From Oopsacas minuta (lineage: Eukaryota; Porifera; Hexactinellida; Lyssacinosida; Leucopsacidae), in the NCBI GenBank assembly GCA_024704765.1, contig JAKMXF010000312.1:1-64000 (forward strand): a stretch of 64,000 nt of DNA. Direction: 5' to 3'. A model generated the notes under the pieces. That model saw nothing but the letters and a program-made list of their open reading frames with translations. It had not been told where the DNA came from and ran no database searches. Shown piece after piece: positions 1-12,278 of this stretch (position 1 is its first letter; each line of letters begins with the position of its first letter). The position numbers and the translations under genes were made by a program.

Positions 1-3000
1 GAATAGAAATAAAAGGAAAACTGAACTGCCTCCATCAACTACTCAACTTCCTTAAATCCACTCAGCCAGCCATTTCAGTCACTTCTCAGCTACTATCCAC
101 TAAAAATCAATCCTTCAGAACACTCAAATCTACTTCAAAACAGACTTGACTTCCTCCGAGATCGTTCACTGATTAACTAATGCAAGCAAAACTGCCACTG
201 CCTCTGCCTCCATCAAGTACGCTCGTCATTTCAATCATTGACTTCATTTGCTTGTCATTTAGTTACTTGAACTTGTCCTGAATGTGTGTTCTATAATACG
301 CAGAAGATACTGTCGCTCCTTTCCTTATTTTCCTAAAATTCTGAGCCCCCTCAGATTCCCAGAATGAATAGAAATAAAAGGAAAACTGAACTGCCTCCAT
401 CAACTACTCAACTTCCTTAAATCCACTCAGCCAGCCATTTCAGTCACTTCTCAGCTACTATCCACTAAAAATCAATCCTTCAGAACACTCAAATCTACTT
501 CAAAACAGACTTGACTTCCTCCGAGATCGTTCACTGATTAACTAATGCAAGCAAAACTGCCACTGCCTCTGCCTCCATCAAGTACGCTCGTCATTTCAAT
601 CATTGACTTCATTTGCTTGTCATTTAGTTACTTGAACTTGTCCTGAATGTGTGTTCTATAATACGCAGAAGATACTGTCGCTCCTTTCCTTATTTTCCTA
701 AAATTCTGAGCCCCCTCAGATTCCCAGAATGAATAGAAATAAAAGGAAAACTGAACTGCCTCCATCAACTACTCAACTTCCTTAAATCCACTCAGCCAGC
801 CATTTCAGTCACTTCTCAGCTACTATCCACTAAAAATCAATCCTTCAGAACACTCAAATCTACTTCAAAACAGACTTGACTTCCTCCGAGATCGTTCACT
901 GATTAACTAATGCAAGCAAAACTGCCACTGCCTCTGCCTCCATCAAGTACGCTCGTCATTTCAATCATTGACTTCATTTGCTTGTCATTTAGTTACTTGA
1001 ACTTGTCCTGAATGTGTGTTCTATAATACGCAGAAGATACTGTCGCTCCTTTCCTTATTTTCCTAAAATTCTGAGCCCCCTCAGATTCCCAGAATGAATA
1101 GAAATAAAAGGAAAACTGAACTGCCTCCATCAACTACTCAACTTCCTTAAATCCACTCAGCCAGCCATTTCAGTCACTTCTCAGCTACTATCCACTAAAA
1201 ATCAATCCTTCAGAACACTCAAATCTACTTCAAAACAGACTTGACTTCCTCCGAGATCGTTCACTGATTAACTAATGCAAGCAAAACTGCCACTGCCTCT
1301 GCCTCCATCAAGTACGCTCGTCATTTCAATCATTGACTTCATTTGCTTGTCATTTAGTTACTTGAACTTGTCCTGAATGTGTGTTCTATAATACGCAGAA
1401 GATACTGTCGCTCCTTTCCTTATTTTCCTAAAATTCTGAGCCCCCTCAGATTCCCAGAATGAATAGAAATAAAAGGAAAACTGAACTGCCTCCATCAACT
1501 ACTCAACTTCCTTAAATCCACTCAGCCAGCCATTTCAGTCACTTCTCAGCTACTATCCACTAAAAATCAATCCTTCAGAACACTCAAATCTACTTCAAAA
1601 CAGACTTGACTTCCTCCGAGATCGTTCACTGATTAACTAATGCAAGCAAAACTGCCACTGCCTCTGCCTCCATCAAGTACGCTCGTCATTTCAATCATTG
1701 ACTTCATTTGCTTGTCATTTAGTTACTTGAACTTGTCCTGAATGTGTGTTCTATAATACGCAGAAGATACTGTCGCTCCTTTCCTTATTTTCCTAAAATT
1801 CTGAGCCCCCTCAGATTCCCAGAATGAATAGAAATAAAAGGAAAACTGAACTGCCTCCATCAACTACTCAACTTCCTTAAATCCACTCAGCCAGCCATTT
1901 CAGTCACTTCTCAGCTACTATCCACTAAAAATCAATCCTTCAGAACACTCAAATCTACTTCAAAACAGACTTGACTTCCTCCGAGATCGTTCACTGATTA
2001 ACTAATGCAAGCAAAACTGCCACTGCCTCTGCCTCCATCAAGTACGCTCGTCATTTCAATCATTGACTTCATTTGCTTGTCATTTAGTTACTTGAACTTG
2101 TCCTGAATGTGTGTTCTATAATACGCAGAAGATACTGTCGCTCCTTTCCTTATTTTCCTAAAATTCTGAGCCCCCTCAGATTCCCAGAATGAATAGAAAT
2201 AAAAGGAAAACTGAACTGCCTCCATCAACTACTCAACTTCCTTAAATCCACTCAGCCAGCCATTTCAGTCACTTCTCAGCTACTATCCACTAAAAATCAA
2301 TCCTTCAGAACACTCAAATCTACTTCAAAACAGACTTGACTTCCTCCGAGATCGTTCACTGATTAACTAATGCAAGCAAAACTGCCACTGCCTCTGCCTC
2401 CATCAAGTACGCTCGTCATTTCAATCATTGACTTCATTTGCTTGTCATTTAGTTACTTGAACTTGTCCTGAATGTGTGTTCTATAATACGCAGAAGATAC
2501 TGTCGCTCCTTTCCTTATTTTCCTAAAATTCTGAGCCCCCTCAGATTCCCAGAATGAATAGAAATAAAAGGAAAACTGAACTGCCTCCATCAACTACTCA
2601 ACTTCCTTAAATCCACTCAGCCAGCCATTTCAGTCACTTCTCAGCTACTATCCACTAAAAATCAATCCTTCAGAACACTCAAATCTACTTCAAAACAGAC
2701 TTGACTTCCTCCGAGATCGTTCACTGATTAACTAATGCAAGCAAAACTGCCACTGCCTCTGCCTCCATCAAGTACGCTCGTCATTTCAATCATTGACTTC
2801 ATTTGCTTGTCATTTAGTTACTTGAACTTGTCCTGAATGTGTGTTCTATAATACGCAGAAGATACTGTCGCTCCTTTCCTTATTTTCCTAAAATTCTGAG
2901 CCCCCTCAGATTCCCAGAATGAATAGAAATAAAAGGAAAACTGAACTGCCTCCATCAACTACTCAACTTCCTTAAATCCACTCAGCCAGCCATTTCAGTC

Positions 3001-4965
3001 ACTTCTCAGCTACTATCCACTAAAAATCAATCCTTCAGAACACTCAAATCTACTTCAAAACAGACTTGACTTCCTCCGAGATCGTTCACTGATTAACTAA
3101 TGCAAGCAAAACTGCCACTGCCTCTGCCTCCATCAAGTACGCTCGTCATTTCAATCATTGACTTCATTTGCTTGTCATTTAGTTACTTGAACTTGTCCTG
3201 AATGTGTGTTCTATAATACGCAGAAGATACTGTCGCTCCTTTCCTTATTTTCCTAAAATTCTGAGCCCCCTCAGATTCCCAGAATGAATAGAAATAAAAG
3301 GAAAACTGAACTGCCTCCATCAACTACTCAACTTCCTTAAATCCACTCAGCCAGCCATTTCAGTCACTTCTCAGCTACTATCCACTAAAAATCAATCCTT
3401 CAGAACACTCAAATCTACTTCAAAACAGACTTGACTTCCTCCGAGATCGTTCACTGATTAACTAATGCAAGCAAAACTGCCACTGCCTCTGCCTCCATCA
3501 AGTACGCTCGTCATTTCAATCATTGACTTCATTTGCTTGTCATTTAGTTACTTGAACTTGTCCTGAATGTGTGTTCTATAATACGCAGAAGATACTGTCG
3601 CTCCTTTCCTTATTTTCCTAAAATTCTGAGCCCCCTCAGATTCCCAGAATGAATAGAAATAAAAGGAAAACTGAACTGCCTCCATCAACTACTCAACTTC
3701 CTTAAATCCACTCAGCCAGCCATTTCAGTCACTTCTCAGCTACTATCCACTAAAAATCAATCCTTCAGAACACTCAAATCTACTTCAAAACAGACTTGAC
3801 TTCCTCCGAGATCGTTCACTGATTAACTAATGCAAGCAAAACTGCCACTGCCTCTGCCTCCATCAAGTACGCTCGTCATTTCAATCATTGACTTCATTTG
3901 CTTGTCATTTAGTTACTTGAACTTGTCCTGAATGTGTGTTCTATAATACGCAGAAGATACTGTCGCTCCTTTCCTTATTTTCCTAAAATTCTGAGCCCCC
4001 TCAGATTCCCAGAATGAATAGAAATAAAAGGAAAACTGAACTGCCTCCATCAACTACTCAACTTCCTTAAATCCACTCAGCCAGCCATTTCAGTCACTTC
4101 TCAGCTACTATCCACTAAAAATCAATCCTTCAGAACACTCAAATCTACTTCAAAACAGACTTGACTTCCTCCGAGATCGTTCACTGATTAACTAATGCAA
4201 GCAAAACTGCCACTGCCTCTGCCTCCATCAAGTACGCTCGTCATTTCAATCATTGACTTCATTTGCTTGTCATTTAGTTACTTGAACTTGTCCTGAATGT
4301 GTGTTCTATAATACGCAGAAGATACTGTCGCTCCTTTCCTTATTTTCCTAAAATTCTGAGCCCCCTCAGATTCCCAGAATGAATAGAAATAAAAGGAAAA
4401 CTGAACTGCCTCCATCAACTACTCAACTTCCTTAAATCCACTCAGCCAGCCATTTCAGTCACTTCTCAGCTACTATCCACTAAAAATCAATCCTTCAGAA
4501 CACTCAAATCTACTTCAAAACAGACTTGACTTCCTCCGAGATCGTTCACTGATTAACTAATGCAAGCAAAACTGCCACTGCCTCTGCCTCCATCAAGTAC
4601 GCTCGTCATTTCAATCATTGACTTCATTTGCTTGTCATTTAGTTACTTGAACTTGTCCTGAATGTGTGTTCTATAATACGCAGAAGATACTGTCGCTCCT
4701 TTCCTTATTTTCCTAAAATTCTGAGCCCCCTCAGATTCCCAGAATGAATAGAAATAAAAGGAAAACTGAACTGCCTCCATCAACTACTCAACTTCCTTAA
4801 ATCCACTCAGCCAGCCATTTCAGTCACTTCTCAGCTACTATCCACTAAAAATCAATCCTTCAGAACACTCAAATCTACTTCAAAACAGACTTGACTTCCT
4901 CCGAGATCGTTCACTGATTAACTAATGCAAGCAAAACTGCCACTGCCTCTGCCTCCATCAAGTAC
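1..4965. repeat. Tandem array of a 365-bp unit (13 full copies + 219-bp partial)
   Basis: Unit starts fall at 1, 366, 731, 1096 and so on to 4746, so the period is exactly 365 bp. No differences between copies were seen by eye. The last copy stops at 4965, after about 220 bp. No long ORF crosses the unit on either strand. Each unit contains the direct repeat CTGCCTCCATCAA twice (unit positions 26-38 and 204-216) and, near its end, an inverted repeat, CTGAG-CCCC-CTCAG, flanked by ATTCTG...CAGAAT. The window opens exactly at a unit start, so the array may continue upstream. It could be a satellite, a tandem small-RNA gene cluster or an assembly expansion; no known family was recognised. Confidence 0.97.
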
Positions 4966-6296
4966 TCAACTTTCTTAAATCCATGCACACAAATGAGATC
5001 AATCAAACAAGCTAATAAAACAAAAACACAAAAATATACAAACAGATATAATCCTAACCCTCCACAATTACTACATCCTAAACAATAATACATAATACTG
5101 ACCAAACAAACTAGAAAAAGAAAAAACTCTACATTCACACACACAATAACAATACCAATCAAAATGAGAATAATCTACACAACCCTAACTATAACCATAA
5201 TACCAACGGGAATAACAAAAACAATAATACACATAAATCAGAATAATATATGAAGTTCGTTATTAGAACATGCCTTTATAAGACATGCTGGTTATATGTA
5301 CTTGCTCTTGTGTATGAATACGCCGGAAATATGAGCACTATGTCAAGTTCTCGACGATGTTCTTATAACCTGCTTTGACTGTACCACTTGTTTAATCTAT
5401 TTGATGAATGTTTCGTAGTATAACTATTTCACCCCCCTATGCCTCATAAGCTCTATAATATTTAAACATATTCGAATATTAATTCTAAGCTCTTAACAAT
5501 TAGAAGATTCAATTTACATACGCTATAATTGTAATTCCAATCACTTCTTAGTATCTCTAATGTTTCTAGGTTCAGTTAGATAGGAATATCTATTTGTAAG
5601 GGCTAAGGTAATTCACGAATTGAGACAATTGCATCAAAAATTTGGGCAGAGGTAGAGAACAAATTGAGAGAATTGTGTCGGAAAATTGAGCAGAGCTGAG
5701 GGAAGATTGGAGAGCAAGACTGTTGCACTGTAAGAGTTTGAGGGAATTGGAGCTTGTAGGAGGAAAGAGAGTGAAGTAGAAGAAATATTTGAGATGAATA
5801 TTATTGCTAGAATTTATACTTATTTCACTAGTTATACAGAGTTTATCATATTTTTATTCTATTATTAGTGTTACTAATTTTGTAATAATTATACAGAAAT
5901 TACGTATTTTACCTTTTCACGATATCTTAGAGTAATCGATTCGAATCTCAACGCATTGCTATCATAATCTTTTTGGGTACAGAGATCGGCTGGAGTGAGA
6001 AGTGAAATCCTGAAATCGCGGCTATCATCTGTATAAGCACCGGGACGCTTTGTGCGTCTCGTCACTAGCTGGTAAATGGTTTGGTTTCGTCTTATCCCAG
6101 TATGATTCACTATAAATTGTTCTTTGGGGGAGAATAATCTACTAAGTTCGTGACGTAATTCACGCTACGTCTTCATTATACAAGGCTTGATTACATGTAT
6201 AGGCGTAATACTTTATCCACTCAGGATTAGGTTTCATTAATTTTATTATTTCACTAGATTTCTGTAATTTGTGAATTTCTTATTATATTCTTAATA
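4966..6296. other. AT-rich spacer, no convincing gene
   Basis: About 1.3 kb between the satellite array and the first GTPase gene. The first 40 bp resemble the start of the 365-bp unit. The rest is AT-rich with short A-, CA- and TAA-rich stretches. The only notable reading frame is a 73-codon minus-strand frame at 5889-6110. It is arginine-rich, ends in a possible splice donor (AAAG/GTAAAA), and could be an isolated exon. Nothing in it was recognised. Confidence 0.6.
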
Positions 6297-7099
6297 ATGA
6301 GCTCTATCACTTGTTCAATGTCTCAGCATAAACGAGTTTTGAAAGTGCAACTTGTCGGAAATGTTTCAACTGGAAAATCTTCTTTCTTCAAAAAGGCGCA
6401 GTCCATTTACCCGCCTCATGAACCTTACCCTTGTTTCAATCCTGCCACTGATGTCATATCTCTACCTGATATTCAAATAGGCGCTCAGAAATGGCAGGTC
6501 TCTATTCTATAATTAGTATATGAGTAATGTAAACGTATTATTTATTACGTATTGTATTTTATCCTATTTATATGTGCTAATATTCTTATTATTTACAGGT
6601 TCGGCTCTCAGATACGAATGGTCAAGAGAAATTCTATTCTACTCCTAACTCCTGTCTCAGAGACTCCACGGCTGTGCTCATTTTTTATCGAACGGATAAT
6701 TTACAGACCTTCTCTGACGTCCGCAATTTCTGGCTTGAGAAAATTATTCAAACCAACTCAATGCCTTTTGAACACGGTCCTGTGTTGATCTTGCTTGGCA
6801 ACCAATACCGCGAGATGGTATGCGAGGTTACTCAGACTGAGGTTAAGTCCCTCTGCATGGAGTTCTCTCCAGGAAAAGGTCCCATCCATATAGCCTCCCA
6901 CCGGCTCATTGACACCTCTTCTGGGGAAGGGATACGGGAATCATTGACGGAATGTTTCGACAGAATTAAAGAAGTTCTCTCTCAATCCGTAGAGTTAGGA
7001 AACCCTCTCTCGCTCTCAGGGACAGTAGACTTATCTGTCCAATCCTACGCTCCGGGGGACTTGTATCGGTCTAAAGAGCGGGAATGCTGTAAAAAATAA
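6297..7099 (+). CDS. Atypical Rab-like small GTPase
   Basis: Two exons (6297-6497, 6599-7099) give 233 aa. Visible: a P-loop GNVSTGKS at residues 21-28, a G3 motif DTNGQE near residue 72 (DTAGQE in typical Rabs), and C-terminal CCKK, with two cysteines suitable for prenylation. The G4 guanine-specificity motif is degenerate (NQYR in place of NKxD) and the G5 region reads DTSSGEG. Expected role from the family is membrane traffic, but nucleotide specificity or cycling may be altered. The stop is only 60 bp from the Rab2 start on the same strand. The subfamily could not be assigned. Confidence 0.85.
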
Positions 7100-7159
7100 G
7101 TTTTCTTTTATTTGCAAGATTAAATATTTTTACGTTTTTATTTCTTTTCCAATTAGCAA

Positions 7160-8188
<1,029 letters not shown>

Positions 8189-8405
8189 CCTCCCGAATTA
8201 TTGAGCTAGTCATGTTACTAGTCTCTCGGATTGTGTATATTTGTGACGTCATTAGTCAATTTATATAACTTTACTTCTCCCATATAAATACATTGGAATG
8301 TTCAAATTAATTAATTAATTAGATTACTGACTGAACCAAGTACAAATATTTACACAAATATTTACGCATTGATTGGGGTAGTTATGAATAAATTAAGGGA
8401 CAGGT

Positions 8406-10883
8406 CTAAGCGTCCAGTGAGGGGTAAGATAGAGGTACAGGGGGTAGCAGGGGGCTAGAGACTCCGCTACAAAATCCTGTGTTAACACATACATCTGCTG
8501 GGTCGACATACTGTCCAACTTTACGAATAATAGTCTTTAGACTGTCCACAACCTCCCAGCACTCATCCTTCTGCATCATATTACATACAGTCTGTACCAT
8601 ATACTCCACGAGGTTAATAGTTAGGTTAGCAGCCTTCATTTGTACAGCTATTACTCCAGCCACTAGTTTGCACAGTACACAGGTGTTGATGGAGTCTTGC
8701 ATTCCATACAATAGAAGATTCTGAGACTCTCGCGGCAGCCAGAGTAGACGGCCAGTAACCTTACTCTTACATTGACCAACAGCTGAGCAAGCTTTTGGGG
8801 GACTACCGTGATGTAATTTGTATTTTTGGAGATGCGTGTGTGCCATTTTCTTAGCAGCAGACTCACACACGGACTTGTAGCCTTTAGGAACCTATAACAC
8901 AATAATAAACGTATATCTTTAAAGCATGACGTCATATTACCTCTTTACATGTGTGCTCCAGCTCTCTACGGTCGTGTCCAGGCAAGTGAGGAAGGTGTGG
9001 CAGATGCAGGTGTTTCTCTTCGTAGTTAGAGGCAACTAAGAACTCACAAGCCATGCACTGGGTCTGATCAGGGGGAGGGGGAGGAGGAGGAGGTTTGTTC
9101 TTGTGTTTGCCTAGAAGGTGTCGATGGCCCGGAGCTGAAGAGAAGGGAGCTAGTGCCTCCCGTCCTATCCAGTAGTAGGCGCTGTGAAAATCAAAGTTAG
9201 ATTTTATTTCTTGAGAAGAGTTAAGACGACAGCAACCGATATAAGAGTGACAGATCTCGTAAGGATGTTTACCCGCTTTAATCAGCTTTGTTATAATTGT
9301 GTCATATTTCTGTCTACAGCTTTTACAATTTATGTTATTGAAGTTAGAGGGTAGGAGGGAACAGCTGTTGTTGAATACTCTATTCTTCTACGGTAGGATA
9401 CATTATATAATTATAATTACTAAATAGAACAGTTCTTACTTACTTTATAGTCTCCACTCTCATTCAGGATTACTGGTGCTAATTGTCCTACCATATAAGT
9501 ACACCAGGAGCAGGTTAATTCCTCCAGATTATTCTCCACCAGTTCCTCAGGTCTAAACACGTCTACTGAGCTTATCAGCTGTCTGGTATCAGCTGTTATC
9601 TTCCACTCACTAGAATTATTGCAGCCTGGCAAAGCATTGCATAGAGAGGTTGTACCAATAAGAGAACCAAACTACAAACAATTAATTCAACAGATTTAGT
9701 CCTGTCCTGTCAGTTACTATTCTTACCTTAGATATCAAGAATGCTCCATAAGTGCTAACAAAAGTATAGCATTGAGAAGATAAACCGCTAGGAAGAGTCT
9801 GACAAGCCTTCTCGATAAGAGATACTATGTTAGAGTCCATATCTGAGTCCTTAAGGATCTCTGTTAGATACCCAAAAGCTGTCTGGCACAGGAAGCATAT
9901 GTTACTGTCTACCTGGCCAGGTTTGTGCTCCAAATTCCTCGCACTCACTGAACTACCTAAAGTATTCAAATTAACATTACATTCCATCTGCTTAGTTATG
10001 TAGTCAATTGTTCTAATACATAGGAATCTCTATAGCTAATTAAATTAAAGTTCAACTTACTACAAACATTAAACAGAGCACACAAAGCCGCAGGCTCAAC
10101 TTTCTGTAGAATTTCCAACAGAACATCGCTATATTTATCTTTCAATTCTTCGCACTGTTTCTGTAGATCCTCATCATCCTTCCCTCCTCCTTCCTGAGGT
10201 AATCCCTCGCAGAGATTATTCATCATATCCTCAAATGAGTCACTGCTCACTGAGTTCATACTGCCCTGAGCTTGGTTAACTATTACTTTACATAAAATGC
10301 AATACTTAGAACCCATGGGCAATCTATTCCCCCTTGACCTGTCGGCACAAGAATCTAGTTTGTTACAAGCTCCACTACGTGCTCCTGCCCCTAGAAGGTA
10401 TGAAAATAGAACCGATGCTCCATCTACACAACTATCCACGTCTTCTCGACACTTGTCATTCCTAGCAGCAAGCTCCGTTAGAGTGGGAGAGGGAAGCCAG
10501 GCCTGTGTATCTCTCCTGAGCTCTATCGCGGCCATCTGACAGAGCGTGCACTCGGAAAGTTTCATTTGATCTCCGGATTGGAATGGAGAGTATGACTGAC
10601 AGAGATTGAGGAGAGGACACAGTTCATACGCTAGAGTACTGGTTATGTCCATGACAGAAGGGAGATATCCTTCCACCAGGAACTTACAGACCAGGGCCAC
10701 ATCCTCCAGATTATCTAAACACATTTCCTGTAGTAATGCTCCGGCTAGCTCCAGGGACGCGTCTGATTGTATGGCGGTCTGTACCTCTGTGACCATCTCC
10801 TCACAGACCGAGCAGAGGGACTCATTGTAATTCCCCCACAGGAGAGGCGCCGTCAGTAACAGAAGAAATATGGAAAGACGCAT
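8406..10883 (-). CDS. PSAP: Prosaposin-like protein with seven saposin-B domains
   Basis: Five exons on the minus strand (10883-10061, 9956-9727, 9671-9444, 9387-8941, 8891-8406) give 2,214 nt and 737 aa. The protein starts with a signal peptide (MRLSIFLLLLTAPLLWG) and carries about seven cysteine-framed saposin-B units opening with CxxC (CSVC, CTLC, CILC, CFLC, CSWC, CMAC, CVLC). The last is canonical, ending DPADVCVNTGFC. A run of nine prolines precedes the sixth. By family, such precursors are cleaved in lysosomes into lipid-binding saposins that activate sphingolipid hydrolases. Vertebrate prosaposin has four such domains, so this one is expanded. It converges with Rab2 across about 217 bp. 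Exon 2 start was set by phase; an earlier AG gives a frame conflict. Confidence 0.9.
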
Positions 10884-11267
10884 GATAGAACGAATCCGAT
10901 TAGTCAGTTATGATTATATACCTGTACCTAGCCTATCCGAAGCCGAACTGTCCAGATGGTGAATCGATAAATCAGAGACAAAGGCTTCAACTGCTAGCTC
11001 CCTTGGGAGATGTTAAAATTTCGCGTTTAATCGCTTTTGTAAACAAACACAACCTAGTAACCATATGATACTCTAGGAATGTGTTACTAATATAGAAGAG
11101 GTTCTAAGATTAGAATAATTATTCAAGAATTCGCTTAGAATTCTCAGGAATATTAGAATCAACAAGTTAGCTATTTCTTGTAATAACTTGAATTGATTCC
11201 ATTTAAGTGATTCTCTTTCATTAGGTAGCTTTTGGCAGTTGTCACGAATACATACTTGTCAAAACAA

Positions 11268-11327
<60 letters not shown>

Positions 11328-11567
11328 ACTTCAATACATGTTTGTAATTAAATTCAGTTTAATAAATAATATTTTCCCTTAAACAAACCCTTAGAAACAA
11401 AATTACAGAAAGTTTGAATTGAAAATAATACAATACAGGCTCCAGAAGAGAGATATACAATTCTCAAAATTGCTATCTTGATGGGAATAAAATTCAAGTT
11501 GTAGTTCCAGGTTCAGTTCTGATCTCTTCACACTCTGATATATATATTAAATAGTAACACATTGCTT
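10884..11567. other. Intergenic region with an (AAC)n microsatellite
   Basis: Spacer between two minus-strand genes: upstream region of the prosaposin gene and 3' region of the FHOD formin gene. It is AT-rich and contains a nearly pure AAC repeat at about 11266-11327. No further gene or clear promoter element was seen. Confidence 0.7.
11266..11327. repeat. (AAC)n microsatellite
   Basis: About twenty consecutive AAC/ACA trinucleotides directly visible in the intergenic region. Non-coding. Confidence 0.95.
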
Positions 11568-12231
11568 TCAACTAGTTGGGGACTCAGCTAGCTCTTTCTT
11601 AGCTAGCTCGATTAGTCCGTCCTCTTCATTCAGTGTTCTTCTAACTATACACATAACAGGTAAGTTGTTACTATTTATAGAAATATGATATTTATAACTT
11701 ACTGGAATTTCTCTTTTCTCTCCTGTTTCCATTCTGTTTGGCTTGTCTGTACTTAACTCCTGTTCTAGGCTTCTTCTTCTCTTTACAGTGCTCCAATACT
11801 GCATTCATAACTCCGCGGGAATATCCTGACCCGTCATCTTCCGGTCCGCTCTCAGATTTAGTCCCGTCCTGATCCGCTCGATCCACAATTTTAACTTGAA
11901 TGTTCTCAGCCTGTAAACCCATAATATAATAGCATGGTAATAGGTAGTGGCTAAAGGAATTCTGAATTTCTAACTTACGATTGGTAGCTTTTTGCCGCGA
12001 GTTTTTTCCCGCCTCTTTTCGAGGGCCATTTTCTCCCTAATTTGTATTATGCGCTCATGATTGGTTTTGTAAGCCAATGAAAAATTGTGTAGAACTCTCA
12101 AGAAATCCAGCAGCTATAATATAATTAGTAAATTCTATTAAAATATAATTTTTACGTTTTACTCACCTTTTGAGAATCTGCGAGATATTTGTCATATCCA
12201 AAGTACAGATACAAATCTCTGTAGCTAGAAA

Positions 12232-12278
<47 letters not shown>

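Noticed and set aside
1-4965. CRISPR array
   Set aside because: Units are fully identical across 365 bp with no repeat-spacer structure, and the genome is eukaryotic.
1-4965. Spliced-leader RNA genes in the array
   Set aside because: Tested because of the AG-before-ATG pattern. No clear leader exon with GTAAGT-type donor plus a canonical Sm site was found on either strand; the best hits (AAGTAACT, GATTTTTAG on the minus strand) are weak.
9957-9990. Upstream acceptor giving MECNVNLNTLG in prosaposin
   Set aside because: It breaks phase with exon 1; the acceptor ACTTTAG at 9957 joins in frame.
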